From Methylotenera_A sp046594885 (lineage in GTDB: Bacteria > Pseudomonadota > Gammaproteobacteria > Burkholderiales > Methylophilaceae): a stretch of 25,857 bases of DNA. The DNA lies in NCBI GenBank assembly GCA_046594885.1, contig JBKJRD010000055.1, forward strand, positions 1-25,857. Reading direction: 5' to 3'. A program made the position numbers and the translations under genes. Within the stretch, counting starts at the first letter, position 1; each line of letters starts with the position of its first letter. Positions 1 through 6,854 of the stretch are shown here, one piece after another. Below the pieces are notes generated by a model, which had not been told where the DNA came from, made no database searches, and saw nothing but the letters and a program-made list of their open reading frames with translations.

Positions 1-1
1 C

Positions 2-1642
2 TGTTGCCCGTTTCATAATGAAAAATCACCCAGTTTTACCGTTAGCCCCACCAAGCAGTTTTATCACTGTTTCGGCTGCGGTGCACATGGCACCGCGATT
101 GGTTTTTTAATGGAATATGCTGGCTTAAGTTTTGTAGAAGCCATCAATGATTTGGCCAAAAATGTCGGTATGATTGTGCCGCAAGAGCAATCTTCGCCCG
201 CTTCGCGCGAGGCTGACGCCGCTAATAAAAGCCAAAAATTAGGTTTGCAAGAAACTTTGCATCAAGCGGCTAATTATTACAAAACACAGTTAAAAGAAAG
301 CTCGCGCGCAATTGAATATCTAAAAGGGCGGGGGTTAAGTGGTGTAGTTGCTGCTAAATTTCAAATTGGTTACGCGCCGGCTGGATGGCAAAATTTACAA
401 GAGGTGTTTTCGAATTACGAAAACCAAGTTCTGCAAACGGCTGGTTTGGTGGTTGAAAACGAGCAAGGTAAACGTTATGACCGTTTTCGTGATCGCATTA
501 TGTTCCCCATTCATGACCAGAAAGGGCAAGTGATTGGGTTTGGCGGAAGGGTGATTAACCCAGAAGACACGCCAAAATATTACAACTCACCAGAAACGCC
601 GCTATTTCAAAAAGGCCATGAATTATACGGCTTGTTTGTAGCAAGACGCGCGATTCGCGATGCGGGACGCGTGTTGGTGGTTGAAGGGTATATGGATGTG
701 GTAGCGCTGGCGCAATATGGTATTGAGTATGCGGTAGCCGCTCTGGGCACGGCGACAACGCCGTTTCATATCACTAAGTTAATGCGTCAAACCGATGAAA
801 TTGTATTTTGTTTTGATGGTGATAATGCAGGCCGCACCGCCGCTTGGCGTGCAGCCATGAATGCGCTACCGGCATTAACCGATGGCCTAAAATTACGGTT
901 TTTATTTCTACCCAAAGAGCACGACCCTGATACTTATGTGCGTGAGTTCGGCAAAGAAAAATTTGAAGGCGAGATGCAAAGTGCCATGCCGCTTTCGCAA
1001 TATATTATTGCGCATTTAAGTGAGCAAAACCCGCTTAATGCGCAAGAGGATTTAATAAAATTTGTGCAAGATGCCGCCCCAATTTTACTGGAAATAAAAG
1101 CGCCACTTAATGCACTTTACATGCGCAAAAAAGTTGCTGAATTAGCTGGCCTATCTTTAGAAGCGCTTGAACAAAAACTAAAATTACCTAAACCCAATAA
1201 AGTGCTTGCCAAAGCGACGCAAAAACAATCGCGTGCGCCGCTATCAATCGAAAAGCGCTTTGTGTTGATGTTAATCATGCAACCTAACTTGGCGAAACCT
1301 GAGCACTTAAATTTTGGTTTGGGATTTAGCGAGCAAGATGTGTTGCTAAAAGTCACGATTAATGCGGCATTGCAACAACCACAATCTAAACCAGCGGCAA
1401 TATTACATAGTATTGAGCCGCAAGTTGAGCCGCGATTATTGCGTGAAATCCAGCGTGAGTTACAGATGTTAGATGAAAGTTTAAACTTTGAACTTGAATT
1501 TAACGGTGCTTGTACCCAATTAATGGAGGCGACACAGCAAAAGCGCGAAAGTCATCTATTGGATATGTTGAAAGAAAAACCATTTAGCGCATTGACGGAA
1601 CAAGAGCGCGCGATGCTCAAGAATTTGACCTTAAAAAAGTAG
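2..1642 (+). CDS. dnaG: DNA primase DnaG, 5' truncated by the window edge
   Basis: Replicative primase that makes RNA primers at the fork with DnaB helicase. The reading frame is open from base 2, so the true start lies outside; about 40 residues are missing by comparison with E. coli DnaG. The visible part opens inside the CHC2 zinc finger: Cys at 5-7, His at 14-16, and the C-F-G-C pair at 68-79. The Toprim catalytic core follows, with the E-G-Y-M-D-V motif near 680-697 and the metal-binding D-G-D-N-A-G-R motif near 814-834. A helicase-binding-like C-terminal region ends at a TAG stop. The next gene is rpoD, as in the classic rpsU-dnaG-rpoD macromolecular synthesis operon; rpsU would be expected to the left. 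An apparent internal ATG at 110 is not the start, because the zinc finger lies upstream of it in frame. Confidence 0.97.
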   Translation, partial: CCPFHNEKSPSFTVSPTKQFYHCFGCGAHGTAIGFLMEYAGLSFVEAINDLAKNVGMIVPQEQSSPASREADAANKSQKLGLQETLHQAANYYKTQLKESSRAIEYLKGRGLSGVVAAKFQIGYAPAGWQNLQEVFSNYENQVLQTAGLVVENEQGKRYDRFRDRIMFPIHDQKGQVIGFGGRVINPEDTPKYYNSPETPLFQKGHELYGLFVARRAIRDAGRVLVVEGYMDVVALAQYGIEYAVAALGTATTPFHITKLMRQTDEIVFCFDGDNAGRTAAWRAAMNALPALTDGLKLRFLFLPKEHDPDTYVREFGKEKFEGEMQSAMPLSQYIIAHLSEQNPLNAQEDLIKFVQDAAPILLEIKAPLNALYMRKKVAELAGLSLEALEQKLKLPKPNKVLAKATQKQSRAPLSIEKRFVLMLIMQPNLAKPEHLNFGLGFSEQDVLLKVTINAALQQPQSKPAAILHSIEPQVEPRLLREIQRELQMLDESLNFELEFNGACTQLMEATQQKRESHLLDMLKEKPFSALTEQERAMLKNLTLKK

Positions 1643-1785
1643 TTAAGTATTGAGCTTGTGCAATATAAAAGTATTTTTAAACGCTTAATTTTTGAAAATA
1701 CAAACCAAAACAACTAGTTAAAAAAATCTTCAAATGCGGATTTTAATCACAGTTCACAGCGACACTTGGTAAAACACCGCATATT

Positions 1786-1818
1786 TTGCTTAAAAAATAA
1801 CACTTTTTGCAGTATAAT
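1786..1818 (+). promoter_or_regulatory. Possible promoter in front of rpoD
   Basis: The 260-base dnaG-rpoD gap contains a perfect TATAAT at 1813-1818. No good -35 box sits at the ideal distance; TTGCTT at 1786-1791 is 21 bases away, which is long. Internal promoters before rpoD are known for this operon in other bacteria. This is a weak prediction. Confidence 0.4.
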
Positions 1819-1903
1819 TTAGGGTTGTTCGTCACCAATAAAAATAGCATTTGTGATGAAGCACCAGACTCAGCACAACGAGACTCATAGAATAGGATCA
1901 GGC

Positions 1904-3850
1904 ATGGCCAGACCAAAATCAGACAAGACATTAGAAAAAGAACGCAACAAGCTGGCAGCAGTTGCCGCGCTTGACCCAGTCGCACAGGCATTAGACGCAG
2001 AAGCGCGCCGTACGCGTCTAAAAACGCTGATTATTTTGGGTAAAGAGCGCGGTTATTTGACCTTTGCTGAAATTAATGACCATTTGCCTGACGATACGCA
2101 AGATTCTGAGCAGATTGACGGCATTATTGGCTTGATTAACGATATGGGTATTCAGGTGTACGAAGAAGCGCCTGATGCTGAAGTGTTGTTAATGTCTGAC
2201 GCGCCACCGCCTGTGGCGGATGAAGATGCGGTTGAGGAAGCTGAAGCAGCGCTTGCTACGGTGGATTCTGAATTCGGCCGCACGACAGACCCGGTGCGTA
2301 TGTATATGCGCGAAATGGGTACGGTTGATTTGCTCACGCGTGAAGGCGAGATTGAAATTGCCAAACGCATTGAAGATGGCCTTAAACATATGGTGCAAGC
2401 AATTGCAGCTTGCCCAACGACCATTACTCAATTGTTAGACATGGTTGATAAAGTAGAAAAAGATGAAATCAGCGTGGATGATTTGGTCGATGGCTTAATT
2501 GATACGGATATTGGTTTAGATGACGCAATGGCGGCTGAAGCCGAAGAGGAAGACGAGCCAGATGCCGATGAAGAAGAAGACGATGATGAAGATGGCGCTA
2601 AAGCAGCGGCCATTTCTGCAGAAGCGTTAGCCAAACTTAAAGAAGAAGTGTTAAAACGCTTTGCTGTGATCCGCAAAGCGAACACGGATATGAATGCGAT
2701 TCGTGCAACCAAAGGCTCGCAAGATGCCGAGTATAAAAAACTGCATGAAACGGTGCTTGAAGCGTTAACCATATTCCGATTCTCTGCCAAGCAAGTGGAA
2801 GCGTTGTGTGAGCAGGTACGTACTTTGGTTGAAGAGGTGCGCGGTCATGAGCGTAAAGTGATGGATTTTTGTGTCGAAAAATCTGGCATGCCACGTCCAC
2901 ATTTTATCAAAAGCTTTCCGGGCAACGAAATCAACTTAACCTGGTTGGATACTGAATTAAGTTTAGATAAGCCGTATATTGAAAAGTTAACCCGTTTTAA
3001 ACACTCAGTTGTTGATCAGCAAGATCGCTTAATCGCATTGCAGATTAAAGTGGGTATTCCGATTAAAGAGTTAAAAGAAATTAACAAGCAAATGACCACG
3101 GGCGAGGCGCGCGCGCGCCGTGCTAAACGTGAAATGATTGAAGCGAACTTGCGTTTGGTGATTTCGATTGCTAAAAAATACACCAATCGTGGTTTGCAAT
3201 TCTTGGATTTAATTCAAGAAGGCAATATTGGCCTGATGAAAGCGGTAGATAAGTTTGAATATCGTCGTGGTTATAAATTCTCAACCTATGCAACATGGTG
3301 GATTCGTCAGGCCATCACGCGTTCCATCGCCGACCAAGCGCGTACCATTCGTATTCCGGTGCATATGATTGAAACGATTAATAAAATGAATCGAATCAGT
3401 CGTCAGATTTTGCAAGAAACGGGCATTGAGCCAGACCCAGCTTTGCTGGCTGAGAAAATGGAAATGCCTGAAGATAAGATTCGTAAAATCTTAAAAATCA
3501 GCAAAGAACCGATTTCAATGGAAACGCCGATTGGTGATGATGAAGATAGCCATTTGGGTGACTTTATTGAAGATAATACAACTTTAGCGCCCATGGATGC
3601 CGCAGTGTATGCCAGCTTGCGCGATGCGACCAGTGAAGTGCTTGAATCATTAACGCCACGCGAAGCAAAAGTATTGCGCATGCGTTTTGGTATTGAAATG
3701 AATACCGATCATACCTTAGAAGAAGTAGGTAAACAGTTTGATGTGACACGCGAACGTATTCGTCAGATAGAAGCGAAAGCATTACGTAAATTACGTCATC
3801 CAACGCGCTCAGAACGTTTGCGCAGCTTTTTAGAAACAGGACAAGATTAA
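1904..3850 (+). CDS. rpoD: RNA polymerase primary sigma factor RpoD (sigma-70)
   Basis: Housekeeping sigma factor that directs core RNA polymerase to vegetative promoters. I chose the ATG at 1904 (648 aa, beginning M-A-R-P-K-S), which has an AGGA at 1894-1897 six bases upstream. The frame also opens at GTG 1853 and ATG 1856 but without a visible ribosome-binding site. Domain order is typical of group 1 sigma factors: region 1.1 at the N-terminus; region 1.2 around R-M-Y-M-R-E-M-G; a non-conserved region with a very acidic stretch (about 2530-2600); regions 2.1-2.4 including Y-A-T-W-W-I-R-Q-A-I for -10 recognition and melting (about 3285-3320); region 3; and the region 4.2 helix-turn-helix E-E-V-G-K-Q-F-D-V-T-R-E-R-I-R-Q-I-E near 3715-3780 for -35 recognition. 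Only 13 bases separate its stop from the following tRNA gene. Confidence 0.97.
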   Translation: MARPKSDKTLEKERNKLAAVAALDPVAQALDAEARRTRLKTLIILGKERGYLTFAEINDHLPDDTQDSEQIDGIIGLINDMGIQVYEEAPDAEVLLMSDAPPPVADEDAVEEAEAALATVDSEFGRTTDPVRMYMREMGTVDLLTREGEIEIAKRIEDGLKHMVQAIAACPTTITQLLDMVDKVEKDEISVDDLVDGLIDTDIGLDDAMAAEAEEEDEPDADEEEDDDEDGAKAAAISAEALAKLKEEVLKRFAVIRKANTDMNAIRATKGSQDAEYKKLHETVLEALTIFRFSAKQVEALCEQVRTLVEEVRGHERKVMDFCVEKSGMPRPHFIKSFPGNEINLTWLDTELSLDKPYIEKLTRFKHSVVDQQDRLIALQIKVGIPIKELKEINKQMTTGEARARRAKREMIEANLRLVISIAKKYTNRGLQFLDLIQEGNIGLMKAVDKFEYRRGYKFSTYATWWIRQAITRSIADQARTIRIPVHMIETINKMNRISRQILQETGIEPDPALLAEKMEMPEDKIRKILKISKEPISMETPIGDDEDSHLGDFIEDNTTLAPMDAAVYASLRDATSEVLESLTPREAKVLRMRFGIEMNTDHTLEEVGKQFDVTRERIRQIEAKALRKLRHPTRSERLRSFLETGQD

Positions 3851-3863
3851 TTTAAAGTTTTAC

Positions 3864-4155
3864 GGCCCCTTAGCTCATGCTTGGTTAGAGCAGCGGACTC
3901 ATATGTAGATGTGCCATATACGTGGAAACTGTATATGGGATGGTGTCAAATTCGGTGAAACCTGACGGCAGCAATGCACAAGGCAATGCCGAGCGAAGCT
4001 ACAAGTAGCAATGCTTGTTGAACGTGTAGAGACTTGACGGCACCCACCTAATGCAATCGCATGATTGTGATGGTGAAGACAAAGTCCAGGGAGTGGTGAA
4101 AGCCACACAAACCAGAATCCGTTGGTACTGTGTTCGACTCACAGAGGGGCCACCA
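3864..4155 (+). tRNA. ileX: tRNA-Ile(CAU), interrupted by a group I intron in the anticodon loop
   Basis: Exon 1 is 3864-3902 and exon 2 is 4116-4155. Joined, they fold as a full cloverleaf: acceptor stem GGCCCCT (3864-3870) with AGGGGCC (4145-4151), D stem GCTC/GAGC, anticodon stem GCGGA/TCCGT, anticodon loop CTCATAA with CAT as anticodon, T stem CTGTG/CACAG with TTCGACT, discriminator A and an encoded CCA (4153-4155). A CAU anticodon fits elongator Met, initiator Met or Ile2 (lysidine-modified). I call Ile2 because the acceptor and anticodon arms and the insertion site match the intron-bearing Azoarcus tRNA-Ile(CAU) as I remember it. The initiator hallmarks (unpaired first base pair, three G-C pairs in the anticodon stem) are absent. 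It lies directly behind rpoD and ends before a strong terminator. Confidence 0.9.
3903..4115 (+). ncRNA. Self-splicing group I intron (subgroup IC3-like) in tRNA-Ile(CAU)
   Basis: 213 nt, no open reading frame, inserted right after the CAT anticodon. The 5' exon CAT (3900-3902) pairs with the internal guide GTG at 3911-3913, giving the T.G wobble at the splice site; the P1 stem extends to five pairs around a GTAG loop. P2 is CCATATAC (from 3914) with GTATATGG, capped through a GAAA loop. P3 pairs GGTGTC with GGCACC. P7 pairs GACTT (4031-4035) with AAGTC (4082-4086). P8 is GCAATC/GATTGT (4053-4068), and P9 is GTGGT-GAAA-GCCAC (4093-4106). The terminal omega-G is 4115. Long conserved blocks match the 205-nt Azoarcus tRNA-Ile ribozyme from memory, and P7 appears to differ from it by a compensatory pair change. 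It needs no encoded protein and should splice autocatalytically with guanosine. Confidence 0.93.
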
Positions 4156-4158
4156 TAT

Positions 4159-4196
4159 AAAAAACGACTTAGAGAGAAATCTCTAAGTCGTTTTTT
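4159..4196 (+). terminator. Rho-independent terminator after the tRNA
   Basis: A-rich lead, stem CGACTTAGAGA (4165-4175) and TCTCTAAGTCG (4180-4190) around a GAAA loop, then six T. The A run pairs with the T run, so the hairpin is symmetrical and could also work for the minus-strand hydrolase gene arriving from the right. Confidence 0.93.
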
Positions 4197-4276
4197 GCTT
4201 TGTAAATAAAACCAAATTGTAAATAAATTAGATTGTAAATAAACCTAGATAAGTGAATTAAGCTATTTTCGCTAAC

Positions 4277-5098
4277 TTAGCTGCGCAAAAAATCCAACAA
4301 ATCTTGCGTTAATCGTTCTTTTTCAATGGCTGTAATGCCATGCGCTGCACCATCGTATTCAATGAGTTTGGCGTGAGCAATGCCTTTTGCGGCTGCGCGA
4401 GCAGAGGCATCAATAGGCACCGTTTTATCATCTGTGCCATGAATAATGAGCGTGGGCACTTTAAATGCGCTTAAATCTGGGCGAAAATCGGTTGTAGCAA
4501 ATGCTTTCGCGCACGCCAGTGTGCTTTTTAAATTGGCTTGCATGGCAACACTGCGCGACCACTCTATCACTTCTTCACTCACTGGATTTGAAAGAACGCC
4601 AACGCCGTAAAAAGTCTTAAAGAAATCTGCAAAAAATGCTGCGCGATCTTCTTTCATGCCTGCTGTCATGTCATCAAACGTACTTTGTGGTGTGCCATGT
4701 GGGTTATCTTCAGTTTCCAGCATATATGGCACAACAGAGGAGACTAACACCGCTTTACTAACGGATTTTCCTTCGTGTCGCGACATATAGCGCGCCACTT
4801 CACCGCCGCCCATTGAAAAGCCGACAATCGTTGCGTCTTTTGCGCCAGTTTGTTCAATCACTGCGGCTAAGTCATCAGCCAAAGTGTTATAGTCATAGCC
4901 ATTAAAGGGATGGCTAGAACGGCCAAAACCCCGTCTATCGTATGAAATACAGCGAAAACCTGCCTCTGCAATAGCCAGGGCTTGGTCATCCCAACTATCT
5001 GACGACAAAGGCCAGCCATGTAGAAAAATCACTGGCTTACCTGTGCCCCAATCTTTGTAAAATAACTTTGTTTGATCTTGCGTGGTGATATAACTCAT
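4277..5098 (-). CDS. Alpha/beta hydrolase of the non-haem chloroperoxidase / arylesterase family
   Basis: 273 aa, the usual length for cofactor-free haloperoxidase or arylesterase enzymes. The fold signatures are present: oxyanion-hole H-G-W at 27-29, nucleophile elbow G-F-S-M-G-G with Ser95, acid Asp224 in G-T-D-D-K-T-V-P, and catalytic His253 in A-A-H-G. Members act as esterases and can form peracids; the so-called chloroperoxidase activity is usually a side reaction, so the physiological substrate cannot be named. There is no signal peptide, so it is cytoplasmic. The start has a modest AGAG ribosome-binding site 6-10 bases upstream. The gene stands alone, converging on the tRNA terminator. 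Confidence 0.88.
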   Translation of the reverse strand: MSYITTQDQTKLFYKDWGTGKPVIFLHGWPLSSDSWDDQALAIAEAGFRCISYDRRGFGRSSHPFNGYDYNTLADDLAAVIEQTGAKDATIVGFSMGGGEVARYMSRHEGKSVSKAVLVSSVVPYMLETEDNPHGTPQSTFDDMTAGMKEDRAAFFADFFKTFYGVGVLSNPVSEEVIEWSRSVAMQANLKSTLACAKAFATTDFRPDLSAFKVPTLIIHGTDDKTVPIDASARAAAKGIAHAKLIEYDGAAHGITAIEKERLTQDLLDFLRS

Positions 5099-5275
5099 GA
5101 GTCACTCTTTTCTATTAAATTGAGACGTTGAAAAAGCGAAAATAAGTAGAGAAGTTTTGCGATTTCACTGCTTATGATTGATAAATGATTGTTGCTAACC
5201 AGCATGCGTGACCAGATATTTATCGTCTGTACGCTGTTTAACACATCAAAAATCAATAATCAGAAGTATGTTTGA

Positions 5276-5497
5276 TTAATGCCAATCCGTTTTTCGCACG
5301 TTTTGGTTTTCTAATAAAATTCTATTAATCACACTTCTGGGCAGCCCAGCTTTTATCATCATGTGTTTAGCTTGTTCATCGCCTCTAAACTTACGCATGA
5401 TTAAAGCTTTGTTGACAATATGGTCAAACAGTACATTATCTCTTTTTTGCATAGTAGGCCCTTTAAACGCAAATAAATTAGTCAATATTTTCTTCAT
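5276..5497 (-). CDS. Small conserved-looking protein with C-terminal R-K-T-D-W motif (second of a tandem pair)
   Basis: 73 aa, function not recognised. It is basic and probably helical, with a C-terminal block reading M-I-K-A-G-L-P-x3-I-N-R-I-L-x-E-x2-N-V-R-K-T-D-W-H. The start is supported by a 4-base ATGA overlap with the stop of the upstream 58-aa gene, which carries the same block. There are no cysteines, membrane segments or signal peptide. I recall anonymous proteobacterial proteins ending in a similar R-x-T-D-W, but no function for them. An internal ATG (residue 16) is an alternative start. Confidence 0.65.
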   Translation of the reverse strand: MKKILTNLFAFKGPTMQKRDNVLFDHIVNKALIMRKFRGDEQAKHMMIKAGLPRSVINRILLENQNVRKTDWH

Positions 5498-5670
5498 TTA
5501 GTGTCAGTTTTTCTAATGTTGTGCGGTTCATACAAAATTCGGTCAATGATTTGATAAGCGATGCCTGCTTTTGTCATGGTGCGTCTCGCCAACTGAAATT
5601 CTTTATTTAAGGCTAATTTAACGCCTTGCTTTACAATCGTTTCAGCGTTTTTATCATTGCGTATCAGCAT
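5494..5670 (-). CDS. 58-aa small protein, paralogue of the next gene in the pair
   Basis: Reads M-L-I-R-N-D-K-N-A-E at the start and N-I-R-K-T-D-T-K at the end, with TGA sharing its last two bases with the ATG of the following gene. Over the last 32 alignable residues 15 are identical to the 73-aa neighbour (A, M, K-A-G, I, R-I-L, E, N, R-K-T-D), so the two are a tandem duplication in one transcript. This similarity is the main evidence that this short frame is translated. No strong ribosome-binding site is visible before it. Function unknown. Confidence 0.6.
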   Translation of the reverse strand: MLIRNDKNAETIVKQGVKLALNKEFQLARRTMTKAGIAYQIIDRILYEPHNIRKTDTK

Positions 5671-5913
5671 GATTTCTGTACTTTTAAGTTTTAAACAATG
5701 CTGATTATTGACAATTTTAAGATTAAGTTCTGTACATTAACGTACATAAGATTTAAATTTATTTTGCATATAGCGCTAGTTGCTGGCGCTTTAAATGGAT
5801 ATTGGAAACCCACTAAAACTTCAATCATTTTTAGTGTTAAGTATGGCTTTTTAAAGTGTATTCATCACGATAAAAGCTGGCGATTATCTGCAATCAGGTG
5901 TTAAATACAATTT

Positions 5914-6135
5914 ATGAAAAAACCATACTATATTGATTATCCGCAAGAGCATGTTGAAGGTCAGACACACACTTATCGCTGCATGTATTGCAAAGAAGTG
6001 ACGACTAAAATTAACGGTAGCTTGCAAGGCCATCTGCCAACATGCGATTATCGGCTGAAACTAGAGCGCGATGGATATGAAAAAAATGCTGGCGCAAATG
6101 CAGCAATTTACACAGTTGCAGACGATTTTGATTAA
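5914..6135 (+). CDS. Small C2HC zinc-finger-like protein
   Basis: 73 aa. Cys23, Cys26, His40 and Cys44 form a C-x2-C-x13-H-x3-C pattern, which suggests one bound zinc; the flanks (aromatic before the first Cys, L-x3-L-P between His and the last Cys) are vaguely like BED-type fingers. No signal peptide or membrane segment. The tail is acidic. It could bind nucleic acid or a protein partner; the sequence alone does not decide. Only a weak ribosome-binding site is visible, so the start is provisional. Confidence 0.6.
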   Translation: MKKPYYIDYPQEHVEGQTHTYRCMYCKEVTTKINGSLQGHLPTCDYRLKLERDGYEKNAGANAAIYTVADDFD

Positions 6136-6204
6136 CGCAACGTGTTGCTAATAGTTGCTAAAATAGCCACAACTTCATTCAATTTGCATGCGCTTACCGT
6201 ATTT

Positions 6205-6232
6205 TTGTGTACACAAAGCAGATAAGTATGAT
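6205..6232 (+). promoter_or_regulatory. Candidate promoter for the PA2779/PA2778-type pair
   Basis: TTGTGT (6205-6210), 16-base spacer, TATGAT (6227-6232). Transcription would begin near 6240, leaving a leader of about 115 bases. Confidence 0.4.
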
Positions 6233-6243
6233 AATTTGAACTG

Positions 6244-6320
6244 GTGATGGCTTAACTTCGGTTAGCCTCAGCGTAGCCTGACATTAGGTTGCATTTTCTG
6301 GATTGAAAACCCATCATCAC
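6244..6320 (+). other. Possible structured 5' leader with a UUCG tetraloop hairpin
   Basis: GGCTTAAC-TTCG-GTTAGCC at 6249-6267 forms a seven-pair stem with one bulged T and a C(UUCG)G loop. GTGATG (6244-6249) can pair with CATCAC (6315-6320) to enclose the region. I cannot match it to any riboswitch class I know. Confidence 0.35.
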
Positions 6321-6355
6321 TTTCGTCGTTCATTATTTTAAAGGGAGTACCTACC

Positions 6356-6751
6356 ATGATTTTTGTTAAGCGTTTTTTCAGTGCATTTTTAGCTGCATCA
6401 ATTTTATTCACCGGTTTTATTCAAACAGCACAAGCCACTATGATTAGTACAGAGCAAGTGGCGCAAGCGGCGATCACCGCAAAAGGTGATCAAGACCGTT
6501 CGCAAATCGTAAGCGCTTTATCGCGTGAAGATGTGCAATCTGCTTTGGTTGCGCGTGGCATTAACCCAGATGAAGCAACATCGCGTGTTGCTGCGCTAAC
6601 TGATGACGAAGCCAGCTCTTTAGCGTCACAACTTGATAACGCACCTGCAGGCGGTATTATTGGCGTGATTGTCTTAATCTTTTTAGTATTATTGTTAACA
6701 GACATTTTAGGCTTCACTAAAATCTATCCGTTCACACGTTCAATTCGTTAA
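6356..6751 (+). CDS. PA2779 family small membrane protein
   Basis: 131 aa. It has an N-terminal signal sequence (K-R, then a hydrophobic stretch to about A-Q-A at 25-27), a predicted alpha-helical periplasmic middle carrying S-R-E-D-V and a D-E-A helix pattern (about 45-90), and a C-terminal glycine-rich hydrophobic segment (about 98-118) ending in basic residues. This layout and its neighbour match the Pseudomonas PA2779 family, which has no established function. A good ribosome-binding site (GGGAG at 6343-6347) sits eight bases before ATG. It is followed after about 100 bases by the PA2778-type peptidase, the same pairing as in Pseudomonas, so the two products probably act together at the envelope. 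Confidence 0.8.
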   Translation: MIFVKRFFSAFLAASILFTGFIQTAQATMISTEQVAQAAITAKGDQDRSQIVSALSREDVQSALVARGINPDEATSRVAALTDDEASSLASQLDNAPAGGIIGVIVLIFLVLLLTDILGFTKIYPFTRSIR

Positions 6752-6854
6752 TTGTTAAAAACTTAACCATTCAAATCAGTTAATATTTGATTCAAATCAA
6801 CGATTTACTTTGAATTGTCAAGCCACAAAACCCAGTATGTTTGCAGGTATCAAC

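Noticed and set aside
3899..4108. Minus-strand frame of 69 aa
   Set aside because: It lies entirely over the tRNA exon and intron, whose structure explains the sequence.
3903..4115. Homing endonuclease or other protein inside the intron
   Set aside because: The insert is only 213 nt and fully used by ribozyme helices; no ORF fits.
5698..5904. 68-aa plus-strand frame before the C2HC gene
   Set aside because: AT-rich composition, no ribosome-binding site, no recognisable motif; it overlaps the presumed promoter regions of the small-protein pair and the C2HC gene.
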